Part shown: one piece after another, positions 26,139 to 33,300 of the stretch
Position numbering within the stretch: the stretch's first letter is position 1
Layout of the letters: each line of letters begins with the position of its first letter
From: Treponema sp.
GTDB taxonomy: Bacteria; Spirochaetota; Spirochaetia; Treponematales; Treponemataceae
DNA length: 40,008 nt
NCBI GenBank assembly: GCA_022510905.1
Contig: JAFLSN010000022.1
Location: forward strand, 1 to 40,008
Direction: 5' to 3'
The notes under the pieces: generated by a model
Told to the model about the DNA's origin: nothing
Database searches by the model: none
The model's input: the letters and a program-made list of their open reading frames with translations, nothing else
Position numbers and translations under genes: made by a program

Positions 26139-27026
26139 CTATGCTCCGTTTTGCGCCTGTGCATCGGTGCCGCCTTCAGGAGTGTATTCGCCTTCATACT
26201 TTACGAACGGCCTGTTGTAGTTTATGTTGTCTTGCGGCAGTCCGATGATGGACGAAGCGATGCTCTTTTGCAGCGTGGAGAACACATACGTTCTGATGGC
26301 AGACTTTGTTGAAAGCGAGTTTTCGATAAAAAGCAGCACGAGCATGATTCCGTTGGCGGTGGGCTTTACTGCGTATACCACGGCCGAAACCTGTAGCTGC
26401 TGCTTTGAGCCTATCATCAGGATGAGGTTCCGCATGATGGATTTTTCTTTTACCAGATCCTTGAACTGGAGCGGCAGCAGGACCGCTGTGCCCACTGTGC
26501 TTAAATCCATTATTTTCATTTCGTACAGCTTTGAGCCTTCGTTCCACATGATCACGGCGTTTTTTTCATTCTGGCAGTTCGCGCGCACATACTGGCGACG
26601 CCCCTTTGCACCGTACTTTTCAAGAATGGTGGAAAACTGCTTGATTATGCCGTTCGTGTTTTTGGTGAGCAGGATGATTCCGGCCTGAATCTTCGCCTTG
26701 CTCAAAACGAGCTCCTGGTCGTCGGATTTCAGGCGCTTGGAAATCAGCCCCGTGTGTATGGTGGAAAGCGTCTCGTCCAGCTGGAACGAAGCTATGAAGT
26801 TGAACCATGCCCGCTTGGACAGCTGCGAGTCCACGTTGATGAACAGCAGGGAATCGCTGTTCAGTCTCATGATGTTTTTTGAGTCGCGCCAGTTGTCAAT
26901 GACATATACTTCGTATTCCTGCTCGTGCAGGGCATTTACCACATCTGTGCGTACAGAATATGCCGGATTGAGGAAAAAAACCTTGCGTCCAAAAAGGGGA
27001 TTTTCCCCTGCCTGTGTTTCATCCAT
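26139..27026 (-). CDS. PilZ-domain protein (receiver-like N-terminus), copy 1
   Basis: A 295-residue paralogue of the following gene, first in the PilZ-PilZ-YihY unit. The N-terminal receiver-like part begins RKVFFLNPAYSVRTD. The PilZ domain has RRQYVR at 143-148 and DLSTVG at 174-179, so both c-di-GMP contacts are kept, and it ends in the shared YVFSTLQKS element. The tail (YTPEGGTDAQAQNGA) is unlike that of the paralogue. The start ATG at 27026 follows AGGAAC at a longer than usual spacing. The 70-nt gap to the next gene has no terminator. The two copies have diverged considerably, so the duplication is old, and they may read c-di-GMP with different partners. Confidence 0.85.
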   Translation of the reverse strand: MDETQAGENPLFGRKVFFLNPAYSVRTDVVNALHEQEYEVYVIDNWRDSKNIMRLNSDSLLFINVDSQLSKRAWFNFIASFQLDETLSTIHTGLISKRLKSDDQELVLSKAKIQAGIILLTKNTNGIIKQFSTILEKYGAKGRRQYVRANCQNEKNAVIMWNEGSKLYEMKIMDLSTVGTAVLLPLQFKDLVKEKSIMRNLILMIGSKQQLQVSAVVYAVKPTANGIMLVLLFIENSLSTKSAIRTYVFSTLQKSIASSIIGLPQDNINYNRPFVKYEGEYTPEGGTDAQAQNGA

Positions 27027-27341
27027 AAAGATATGTTCCTACTAAAGATGGGGCACTTGACTATGCCCCGCCATTATTGTTTTGCCAGGCTTCATGCCAC
27101 GTGTGTGGCTTGGGTTCGGCCCGGAAAATCACTGTATGCCGCAGTCTCGATGCGGAAGAAAGGCGTGCTTTCTTTGCCCGGCTGCATTTTCAAATTTTTT
27201 GGCGCCAGTAAAAGTTCCATGCCGGCTGCCCTGCCAGAACACTGTGCAGGTTTGTGGCTTTGCCATGAAAAAAAGCCTCCTCCTGATACCGTGCGGGCTT
27301 TCGCATGGCAAAACACCGGGCATGGCCGATTCCTGGCACCG
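27027..27341. other. Intergenic region between asnS and the PilZ unit
   Basis: I see no gene. A possible weak terminator for asnS lies at 27268-27301 on the minus strand (AAAGCC...GGCTTT stem of 6 bp with an 18-nt loop, then a T-run). A short stretch around 27148-27190 loosely resembles the dispersed intergenic repeat. Confidence 0.4.
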
Positions 27342-28802
27342 TTAGAAATCAGCCAGCTTCGGGGCCCTCGGGTACGGAATCACATCGCGGATGTTCGCGA
27401 CACCTGTGATGTACTGCAGGAGCCGCGCAAATCCAAGCCCGAAGCCTGAATGCGGTACCGTGCCGAATCTGCGCAAATCAAGGTACCACTGGTAATTTGT
27501 CATGTCCATGCCGCGCTCCTCGCATACGGCAAGAAGCTTGTCGTAATTGTCTTCCCGCTCGGAGCCGCCGGTGATTTCTCCAAGGCCCGGAACCAGCACG
27601 TCAACCGCTCGTACTGTGAGCCGTCCCTGTTCGTCAGGTTCGTTCTGCTTCATGTAGAACGCCTTTACGTCCTTGGGATAATTGTACACCATCACAGGGC
27701 TCTTGAAAACCTGTTCGGTCAAAAAACGCTCGTGCTCGGTCTGGAGCTCTTTTCCCCAGCTGAGCGGATATTCAAACCTGTCGTTGTGCTTTTCAAGCAC
27801 GGCCACGGCGTCCGTATATGAAAGGCGCTTGAACGGCGTGTCCACCACATGCTGGAGCTGGGCGACAACGCCGGGCTGTATGCGTTTTTCAAAAAACGCC
27901 ATGTCGTCCGCGCACCTGGTGAGCGCCCAGTTGAGGAGATGCTTGATGAACTCCTCCTCAAGATCCATGTTGTCGAACAGGTCGTAAAAGGCCATCTCGG
28001 GCTCGCACATCCAGAACTCGGAAAGGTGCCGTGTGGTGTTGGAATTTTCAGCGCGGAACGTCGGGCCGAAAGTGTATACGCGGGAAAGCGCGGTGGCAAG
28101 AGTTTCCGCCTCAAGCTGGCCGCTCACTGTGAGCCCAGCCTTTTTGCCAAAAAAGTCCTTTTTATAGTCAACGATTTTGCGGGCGTCTTCCACCTTCATG
28201 CCGCCAAGCCCGGCCTTTACACCGAGCTCCGCGATTTTTTCCAGGCTGAGGGTCGTCACCCAGAACATTTCCCCTGCGCCCTCCGCGTCTGAGCAGGTGA
28301 TTTCAGGGGTGTTGACATACACAAAGCCGCGTTCCTGGAAAAACGTGTGCAGGGCGATTGCCATCTGGCTCCGCATCCGGAACACCGCCCCAAACGTGTT
28401 TGTCCTGGCCCGGAGGTGTGCATTTTCGCGCAGATATTCCATGCTCATGTTCTTTTTTTGGAGCGGGTACTCTTCCTGCGGACATGTGCCCAGCACGGTT
28501 AGTGTCTTGAGCGTTACCTCAACGGCCTGTCCGCTTGCCGGCGAGGGGATGAGCGAACCTTCCGCGCGGATTGACGCGCCTGTGAGCGTGTCTTTTAAGG
28601 CAGCTTCAATCGCCGGCGTGTCTGCGCTTCCTGGGTTTGTTCTGTCAAACGTAAGCTGAATGGAAGCGAAGCAGCTTCCGTCGTTCACCTGGATAAAAAC
28701 AAGGTTTTTTGAATCACGCTTTGAACGCACCCATCCGCAGACCGTGACCGTTCGGCCGTCTGGAGCGGAAGTGAGCAAGTCCTTTATGAGCACAGGTTTC
28801 AT
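27342..28802 (-). CDS. asnS: Asparaginyl-tRNA synthetase
   Basis: AsnS charges tRNA(Asn) with asparagine. The 486-residue protein has the N-terminal OB-fold anticodon-binding domain (VCGWVRSKRDSKNLVFIQVND, residues about 21-41) and a class IIb catalytic core. Motif 2 is FRAENSNTTRHLSEFWMCEPE and motif 3 is GFGLGFARLLQYITG near the C-terminus. The start is ATG 28802: it opens with MKPVLIKDLL, as expected for the family, although the frame is open further upstream. There is no Shine-Dalgarno site, and a very good promoter ends 10 nt before the ATG, so the mRNA is probably leaderless. Confidence 0.95.
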   Translation of the reverse strand: MKPVLIKDLLTSAPDGRTVTVCGWVRSKRDSKNLVFIQVNDGSCFASIQLTFDRTNPGSADTPAIEAALKDTLTGASIRAEGSLIPSPASGQAVEVTLKTLTVLGTCPQEEYPLQKKNMSMEYLRENAHLRARTNTFGAVFRMRSQMAIALHTFFQERGFVYVNTPEITCSDAEGAGEMFWVTTLSLEKIAELGVKAGLGGMKVEDARKIVDYKKDFFGKKAGLTVSGQLEAETLATALSRVYTFGPTFRAENSNTTRHLSEFWMCEPEMAFYDLFDNMDLEEEFIKHLLNWALTRCADDMAFFEKRIQPGVVAQLQHVVDTPFKRLSYTDAVAVLEKHNDRFEYPLSWGKELQTEHERFLTEQVFKSPVMVYNYPKDVKAFYMKQNEPDEQGRLTVRAVDVLVPGLGEITGGSEREDNYDKLLAVCEERGMDMTNYQWYLDLRRFGTVPHSGFGLGFARLLQYITGVANIRDVIPYPRAPKLADF

Positions 28803-28811
28803 AATCCATTT

Positions 28812-28840
28812 ATTATATAAGTTTCTGGCCGTATCGTCAA
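28812..28840 (-). promoter_or_regulatory. Strong sigma-70 promoter of asnS (leaderless)
   Basis: On the minus strand TTGACG (28835-28840), a 17-bp spacer and TATAAT (28812-28817) give eleven of twelve consensus bases. The usual start, about 7 nt downstream, falls near 28805, three bases before the asnS ATG. Confidence 0.8.
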
Positions 28841-28972
28841 TGTTCTGGAAAGTAAAACCTTGAAATCTGTTTTGGTATTTGTCCTGGGCCGTGATATACG
28901 TGGGGCGCAGGATTGCAGGTCTTTTTGCATGGAACGGGCACATGCGCAGGTTGCGCAGGAGTGTTTCGGCGT

Positions 28973-29063
28973 GATTCGCGCGGAAAAGGTACATGCCGTG
29001 CTCCTGCGTAGCCGGACACTGGCTTGAAGCCTTGCTTCTGTATCGGGATGTGTTGGTTTCAGT
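28973..29063 (+). repeat. Dispersed intergenic repeat, copy 3
   Basis: The left half (GCGGAAAAGGTACATGCCGTG) matches 19766-19786, and the right half (CTTGCTTCTGTATCGGGATG, TTGGTTTCAG) matches 12064-12095. This links the copies into one family of about 60-95 bp. Confidence 0.55.
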
Positions 29064-29109
29064 CTGGTTTTTCCGTGTAACACGCACTGTGCCATGGGCT
29101 GATTTAAAC

Positions 29110-29189
29110 ACTTTGAATCAGGCTGAATTCACTACTTTAAATCAGCTTGATTCACAGCAGCGAATTCAGCCTGTTGCGCAAATTCAAAG
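29110..29189. repeat. Direct plus inverted repeat cluster
   Basis: ACTTTGAATCAGGCTGAATT (from 29110) is repeated imperfectly as ACTTTAAATCAGCTTGATT from 29134. It is then inverted as GAATTCAGCC...ATTCAAAG at 29162-29189. The inverted arms (CTTTGAAT...GGCTGAATTC and its complement) could form a hairpin with an internal gap. Confidence 0.6.
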
Positions 29190-29326
29190 CAGTGTCGTTC
29201 TGCCATGTCATGTGTGCCGGTCATTCTGCAATGTTCGGGCAGGAGCGGTAGGCGGGCGCAGGGCGGCGCGGATAAAAAATCAACAGGGATTGGGAACGCC
29301 CAGGAGCAAAGGGCATGGATATGCGT

Positions 29327-29402
29327 GGTTCATGCGGAAAGGGCGCGCACCGTTTTCCTGCAAGGCCGGGGCCTTGCTTTTGCCTCGTGGTGTGTTGATT
29401 TG
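29327..29402 (+). repeat. Dispersed intergenic repeat, copy 4, overlapping a promoter
   Basis: GGTTCATGCGGAAAGGG, GCACCGTTTTCCTGC and GCCTTGCTTTTGCC followed by TGTGTTGATTT align in order with the copies at 12035 and 28973. The terminal TTGATT of the repeat serves as the -35 element of the deacetylase promoter. Confidence 0.5.
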
Positions 29403-29423
29403 ATGCGGGAATTTTCCTATAAT
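29395..29423 (+). promoter_or_regulatory. Sigma-70 promoter of the deacetylase gene (leaderless)
   Basis: TTGATT (29395-29400), a 17-bp spacer and a perfect TATAAT (29418-29423) are followed by the ATG at 29432. The predicted start near 29430 leaves about two untranslated bases. Confidence 0.75.
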
Positions 29424-29431
29424 CATTTGCT

Positions 29432-30502
29432 ATGGCCGCACAAAAAAAATCCACTGAAAGACCGGAGCGCACCGGTTCCCGCCAGAATGCAGGCAAAAAC
29501 CGCAGGACAAGGCTTTCGTTCAATCCAAAAAATGCGCTGGTAGTCATCGCCATTATATTGACGGTATGCGCCGCGGTTCTTGCGGCCAGCTTCCTGTATT
29601 CATCGGTGATCCTTGCCATGCAGTCCGGTTCGGCACATACGGCTACAGGTACAGGAGCCCCGGAACCTGTGGCTGTAGACGGCGAGGAGCTCCCCGGTCT
29701 TGAAGCCGCCGGAGCTGGCCCAGATTCCGCCGGGAGCCCGGGCGCCGTGGCATCGCTTGGGCCTGCGGCAGGCGGTAACGACAGCGCTGCCCCCTCCAGT
29801 CCGTTTGCCGCGATTCCACCCGCCAGAAACGGAGCCACGCTGCTGTTCATAATTGACGATGCAGGACTTAACGTAAACAATGTAAAACGCTATACGGATC
29901 TGCCTTTTCCCGTGACAATCGCCGTGCTCCCCTGTCTGATCCATTCCAGGGAATGTGCTGACGTGGCACGTGCGGCAGGGCAGGAAGTCATTTTGCACCA
30001 GCCAATGCAGGCTTCAAGCCTCTCGATAGACCCGGGGCCAGGCGCAATCACTCCGTCCATGGACGTTTTTGACATTGCGGCCACAATCAAGGCAAATATC
30101 GCGGAAATCGGTCCGGTGCGGGGCTTGAACAACCACGAAGGCTCCCTCATAACCGAAAACCTTGTTAAAGTCGGTGCCGTGCTTGACGTGGCCTCCGAGC
30201 TTGGCATCTATTTTCTTGACTCGCGTACATCGGCAAAAACCAAGTCTCGTCAGGCGGCGCTTGAACGCGGAGTAGGCATATACGAGCGCAACGCTCCGTT
30301 TTTGGATAACGTGATAACCCGCGAAGAGATGGTCTCTGAGATATACAAGGCACTGGCTGTCGCAAACCGCAGCGGTTCAGCATTTATCATCGGCCATACG
30401 GATAAATCCGCAAACATACTTCCGGCCCTGCTCCGTGAAATGTATCCACATCTAAAGCAGAAAGGCTACCGTTTTGCGGTTCCTTCCCAGGTAAAACTTT
30501 GA
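29432..30502 (+). CDS. Divergent polysaccharide deacetylase family protein (YibQ-like)
   Basis: This 356-residue protein is anchored by one N-terminal membrane helix (about 36-62) after a basic cytoplasmic stretch. A low-complexity Gly/Ala/Pro linker (65-130) leads to a periplasmic catalytic domain. Domain landmarks of the divergent deacetylase family (Polysacc_deac_2) are IIDDAG (140-145), LPCLIHSRE with His171, HQPMQ with His189, LNNHEGS with His235 and FLDSRTSAKT. NNHEGS replaces the more common NNHMGS. The family is presumed to act on envelope polysaccharide, but the substrate is not known. There is no ribosome site; the start ATG lies at the predicted transcription start. tsaD follows 79 nt downstream. 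Confidence 0.87.
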   Translation: MAAQKKSTERPERTGSRQNAGKNRRTRLSFNPKNALVVIAIILTVCAAVLAASFLYSSVILAMQSGSAHTATGTGAPEPVAVDGEELPGLEAAGAGPDSAGSPGAVASLGPAAGGNDSAAPSSPFAAIPPARNGATLLFIIDDAGLNVNNVKRYTDLPFPVTIAVLPCLIHSRECADVARAAGQEVILHQPMQASSLSIDPGPGAITPSMDVFDIAATIKANIAEIGPVRGLNNHEGSLITENLVKVGAVLDVASELGIYFLDSRTSAKTKSRQAALERGVGIYERNAPFLDNVITREEMVSEIYKALAVANRSGSAFIIGHTDKSANILPALLREMYPHLKQKGYRFAVPSQVKL

Positions 30503-30581
30503 ATGCGCGCCCCGGCCGGGCATTTTCGCAATCCGCCGGTTCAGTACAAAGTCCGGCATATACATTTATGGGAGTGTTTCT

Positions 30582-31619
30582 ATGAAAGTTCTCGGAATTG
30601 AATCTTCATGCGACGAAACAGCGGCCGCTGTTGTTGAAGATGGGAAAACCATTTTGAGCTCTGTGGTGGCCACCCAGATTCCATTCCACAGGCAGTACCA
30701 GGGCGTTGTTCCCGAAATCGCAAGCAGAAAGCATGCTGAATGGATTTTGCCCGTCGTGCACAAGGCCCTTTCGGACGCAGGCCTTGGCCCGTCTGGTATC
30801 GATGCCGTTGCCGCCACAAACCGCCCCGGGCTCGTGGGCTCGCTTCTGGTGGGGCTTTCGTTTGCAAAGACATTCGCATGGGCCATGGAAAAACCTTTCG
30901 TTGCCGTAAACCACATGCTGGGCCACATGTATTCGGCCCATCTGGTGCATGACATTCCTTATCCCTATCTTGGTCTCCTGGTCTCGGGTGGACACACCAT
31001 CATAGCCAAAGTGAACGGGTTTGACGATTGGGAAGTCCTTGGCACCACGATAGACGACAGCGTGGGTGAAGCGTTCGACAAAGTGGCTAAGTTCTATGAA
31101 CTGGGATACCCCGGCGGAGTGCAGATTGACCGGATGGCCCAAAGCGGAAATCCCGCGGCGTTCAGCTTTCCCGTGCCAAAAATGGAAAAAGGGGATCACC
31201 GCTACGATGTTTCGTTCAGCGGACTTAAGACGGCGGTAATCCACCAGTCAGATTTGTTCTTGAACCCCGGGTTTGAAAAATCGGTGCAGAACGTTTCGGC
31301 CTCGTTCCAGGAAACCGCCTGCCGCACATTGATTTCGCGGCTGCTCCGTGCCGTTGAGGACACGGGACTTACCACCGTGGTGGCAGGCGGCGGTGTCGCC
31401 GCGAATTCGCGGCTCAGGGCACTTCTTTCTGAGCACAAGGAGCTTACGTGCATTTTTCCCCCGCTAAAGCTGTGCGGAGACAACGGCGCAATGATTGCCG
31501 GCGTTGCCTACCATCTGCTTTTGCGCGGCGAGCGTTCCCCCCTCGACACCGCGGCCCATGCACGGATTCCCCAGTTCAAGCGTGGACTTGAAAATCTGGC
31601 AGCCTTTGGCCGGCGGTGA
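30582..31619 (+). CDS. tsaD: tRNA N6-threonylcarbamoyladenosine synthase subunit TsaD
   Basis: TsaD transfers threonylcarbamoyl from its adenylate to A37 of ANN-decoding tRNAs, working with TsaB and TsaE. The 345-residue protein has the ASKHA-fold opening GIESSCDETA. The metal-binding pair His111/His115 is in NHMLGHMYSAH, and VSGGHT and GGVAANSRLR are also present. The ATG at 30582 follows GGGAGTG. Length and motifs are standard. The partner genes tsaB and tsaE are not in the window. A 42-bp tandem array begins 21 bases after the stop. Confidence 0.97.
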   Translation: MKVLGIESSCDETAAAVVEDGKTILSSVVATQIPFHRQYQGVVPEIASRKHAEWILPVVHKALSDAGLGPSGIDAVAATNRPGLVGSLLVGLSFAKTFAWAMEKPFVAVNHMLGHMYSAHLVHDIPYPYLGLLVSGGHTIIAKVNGFDDWEVLGTTIDDSVGEAFDKVAKFYELGYPGGVQIDRMAQSGNPAAFSFPVPKMEKGDHRYDVSFSGLKTAVIHQSDLFLNPGFEKSVQNVSASFQETACRTLISRLLRAVEDTGLTTVVAGGGVAANSRLRALLSEHKELTCIFPPLKLCGDNGAMIAGVAYHLLLRGERSPLDTAAHARIPQFKRGLENLAAFGRR

Positions 31620-31640
31620 TGTTCTGGAGGTGCGCCAACT

Positions 31641-31934
31641 GCGCTTTCCATGTATTTTTGGTCTGCGGTGAACGAACCAACGGCGCTTTCCGTGCGCTTT
31701 TGGTCTTCCGGTAACGAACCAATGGCGTTTTCCATGAGCTTTTGGTCTTCCGGGAACGAATCAACTGCGTTTTCCGTGCGCTTTTGGTCTTCCGGGAACA
31801 AGTCAACTGCGTTTTCCGGGCGTTTTTGGTCTGCGGTGAACGAATCAACTGCGTTTTCCGTGCGCTTTTGAACTGCCGGGAACAAATCAACGGCGCTTTC
31901 CGTGCACTTTTGGACTGCCGGGGGCGTTTCAAGG
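31641..31934 (+). repeat. 42-bp tandem array, 7 units
   Basis: Seven units start at 31641, 31683, 31725, 31767, 31809, 31851 and 31893. A typical unit has GCGTTTTCCGTGCGCTTTTG followed by GTCTTCCGGGAACGAATCAAC. Units vary by a few bases each. Because 42 is divisible by three, several frames stay open and give 14-residue repeats, but none has start signals or fits its neighbours. The array separates tsaD from the chromate transporter genes and has an extra decayed T-rich unit at its right edge (31947-31970). Confidence 0.93.
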
Positions 31935-31979
31935 GGTGCCTGTTTTAAATCTTTTGGTGGCATTTTTAGGAGGTGCAAG

Positions 31980-32549
31980 GTGTTCAGGGAGCTGTGCAGC
32001 CTGTATGCGGTGTTTTTTAAAATCGGTGCGGTCACGTTTGGCGGCGGATATGCCATGCTTCCGATTCTGGAACGGGAGCTGGTGCAGAAGCGTGCATGGG
32101 CCCGTTCCGAAGATCTGCTAGACTATTACGCGGTGTCGCAGGTAACGCCGGGCGTGATTGCGGTGAATGTCGCGACTTTTGTGGGGTGCGCAAGGCGTGG
32201 AATCCCTGGCGGCCTCTTTGCGACGGCCGGGGTGGTTACGCCGTCATTGATAATCATAACGCTTGTAGCCCGGTTCATCTCAAGCTTTGAGGACATTGTT
32301 TGGGTGCAGAAAGCTATGTCTGGCATAAATGTTGCGGTGGCGGCTCTGCTTACGTTCGCGGCTGTAAATTTTGCGCGGCGTTCCATAAAAAAATGGTGGG
32401 GTGTCCTGTTTTATGCGGCGTCGTTCGCGGCTGTTTATGTGTTCAGGGTGCCTTCTGTGGCTGTGGTGCTCGCCGCTGCCATTGGCGGTGTGGCTGTCTC
32501 GGCTTTTGTTGAAAGGCACAAGAAATCATTTACGGAAGGCAAGAAATGA
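31980..32549 (+). CDS. chrA: Chromate transporter family protein, N-terminal half homologue (ChrA pair, first gene)
   Basis: This 189-residue integral membrane protein is one CHR domain of a split (short-chain) chromate transporter; such proteins work as pairs of adjacent genes. It has the family opening FFKIGAVTFGGGYAMLPIL, the conserved QVTPGVIAVNVATFVG segment and several hydrophobic helices. The start is GTG at 31980, chosen for the AGGAGGTG ribosome site at 31968-31975 and because the conserved part begins right after it; no ATG is available. Its last four bases overlap the start of the second gene (ATGA). Chromate efflux is the named function of the family, but the true substrate here is unproven. 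Confidence 0.9.
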   Translation: MFRELCSLYAVFFKIGAVTFGGGYAMLPILERELVQKRAWARSEDLLDYYAVSQVTPGVIAVNVATFVGCARRGIPGGLFATAGVVTPSLIIITLVARFISSFEDIVWVQKAMSGINVAVAALLTFAAVNFARRSIKKWWGVLFYAASFAAVYVFRVPSVAVVLAAAIGGVAVSAFVERHKKSFTEGKK

Positions 32550-33124
32550 GCGGCGTGTTGTCTCTTGTCCAGCTGGCATGCATATTTTTTTATGTGGGCC
32601 TGTTTGCCGTCGGCGGCGGTCTTGTGGCGGCCACATTCATGCAGCAGGCTCTTGTGGAACGCTACCATTTGATTTCAGCTGAAAAATTCTACAGTATGCT
32701 TGCCATAAGCGAAAGCACTCCCGGGCCGATTGGCATAAACCTTGCCACGTATATCGGCACGGAGCTTTACGGGCCGTTCGGCGGCATTGTTGCCACCGTC
32801 TCGGAGGTGCTTCCTGCGTTTATAATCATTGTGCTGGTGTCACGTTTTTTTGCGGGCATACAGAAAAAGCCGCTCGTGCAGGCTGCGTTCGGTGGCGTGC
32901 GTCCTGCCACCGGCGGCCTTGTGCTTGTGGCCATGCTCAGCGTGTGCATGCTTTCGCTGTTTGACTGCAAGGCATTTGCTGCTTCAAAAAGTCTGGCGGA
33001 TCTGTTCCGCTGGAAGTCTCTTGTGTTTTATGCTGCGGCCCTGCTGGTTCTGTTCCGTTTTAAAAAAGTTCATCCCGTTTTTATCGTGCTCGCAGGTGCG
33101 CTTTTCGGCATTCTGCTTTTGTAG
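32546..33124 (+). CDS. chrA: Chromate transporter family protein (ChrA pair, second gene)
   Basis: This is the second CHR domain of the pair, 192 residues, with 5-6 hydrophobic helices. Family landmarks are FFYVGLFAVGGGLVAATFM near the N-terminus and the SESTPGPIGINLATYIG segment, which parallels QVTPGVIAVNVATFVG of the first gene. The ATG overlaps the stop of the first gene by four bases, so the two halves are translationally coupled and probably form a heterodimer. Upstream, the only regulatory-looking sequence is the 42-bp array. No ChrB-type regulator is present. Confidence 0.9.
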   Translation: MSGVLSLVQLACIFFYVGLFAVGGGLVAATFMQQALVERYHLISAEKFYSMLAISESTPGPIGINLATYIGTELYGPFGGIVATVSEVLPAFIIIVLVSRFFAGIQKKPLVQAAFGGVRPATGGLVLVAMLSVCMLSLFDCKAFAASKSLADLFRWKSLVFYAAALLVLFRFKKVHPVFIVLAGALFGILLL

Positions 33125-33261
33125 CGTTTCGCACGGGGCCTTCTTTACTCCGCCTGCCGTGGAATCACAAGGCGCTGCGGCTTGAAAAAAGCCATGCATC
33201 ATGCGTGCGTTTCGGTGCGTCTTGCCTCATGCTGAATCCATGTTTTTGTGCAGCGATTCTA

Positions 33262-33290
33262 CAGACACGGACGCGCTTTTCTGCTATACT
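33262..33290 (+). promoter_or_regulatory. Extended -10 promoter of the pseudouridine synthase gene (leaderless)
   Basis: CAGACA (33262-33267) lies 17 bp from TATACT (33285-33290), which is preceded by TGC, forming an extended -10. The predicted start near 33297 is about four bases before the ATG at 33301, and there is no ribosome site. Confidence 0.65.
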
Positions 33291-33300
33291 TGTCTCGTAC

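Larger units (their letters stand above)
28803..29431. other. Divergent control region between asnS and the deacetylase gene
   Basis: This 629-base stretch holds no convincing gene. It contains a sigma-70 promoter facing each way (28812-28840 minus, 29395-29423 plus), both giving nearly leaderless transcripts. It also has two copies of the dispersed intergenic repeat (28973-29063 and 29327-29402) and a direct/inverted repeat cluster (29110-29189). Confidence 0.65.

Noticed and set aside
28803..29111. An extended N-terminus of AsnS (about 100 residues upstream of 28802)
   Set aside because: The upstream part has no similarity to AsnS, overlaps an intergenic repeat copy, and a near-consensus promoter lies between it and the ATG at 28802.
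31508..32056. A 182-codon minus-strand reading frame with 14-residue repeats (DQKRTENAVDSFPE type)
   Set aside because: It is antisense to the end of tsaD and the start of chrA and is open only because the 42-bp repeat lacks stops in that frame. It has no ribosome site.
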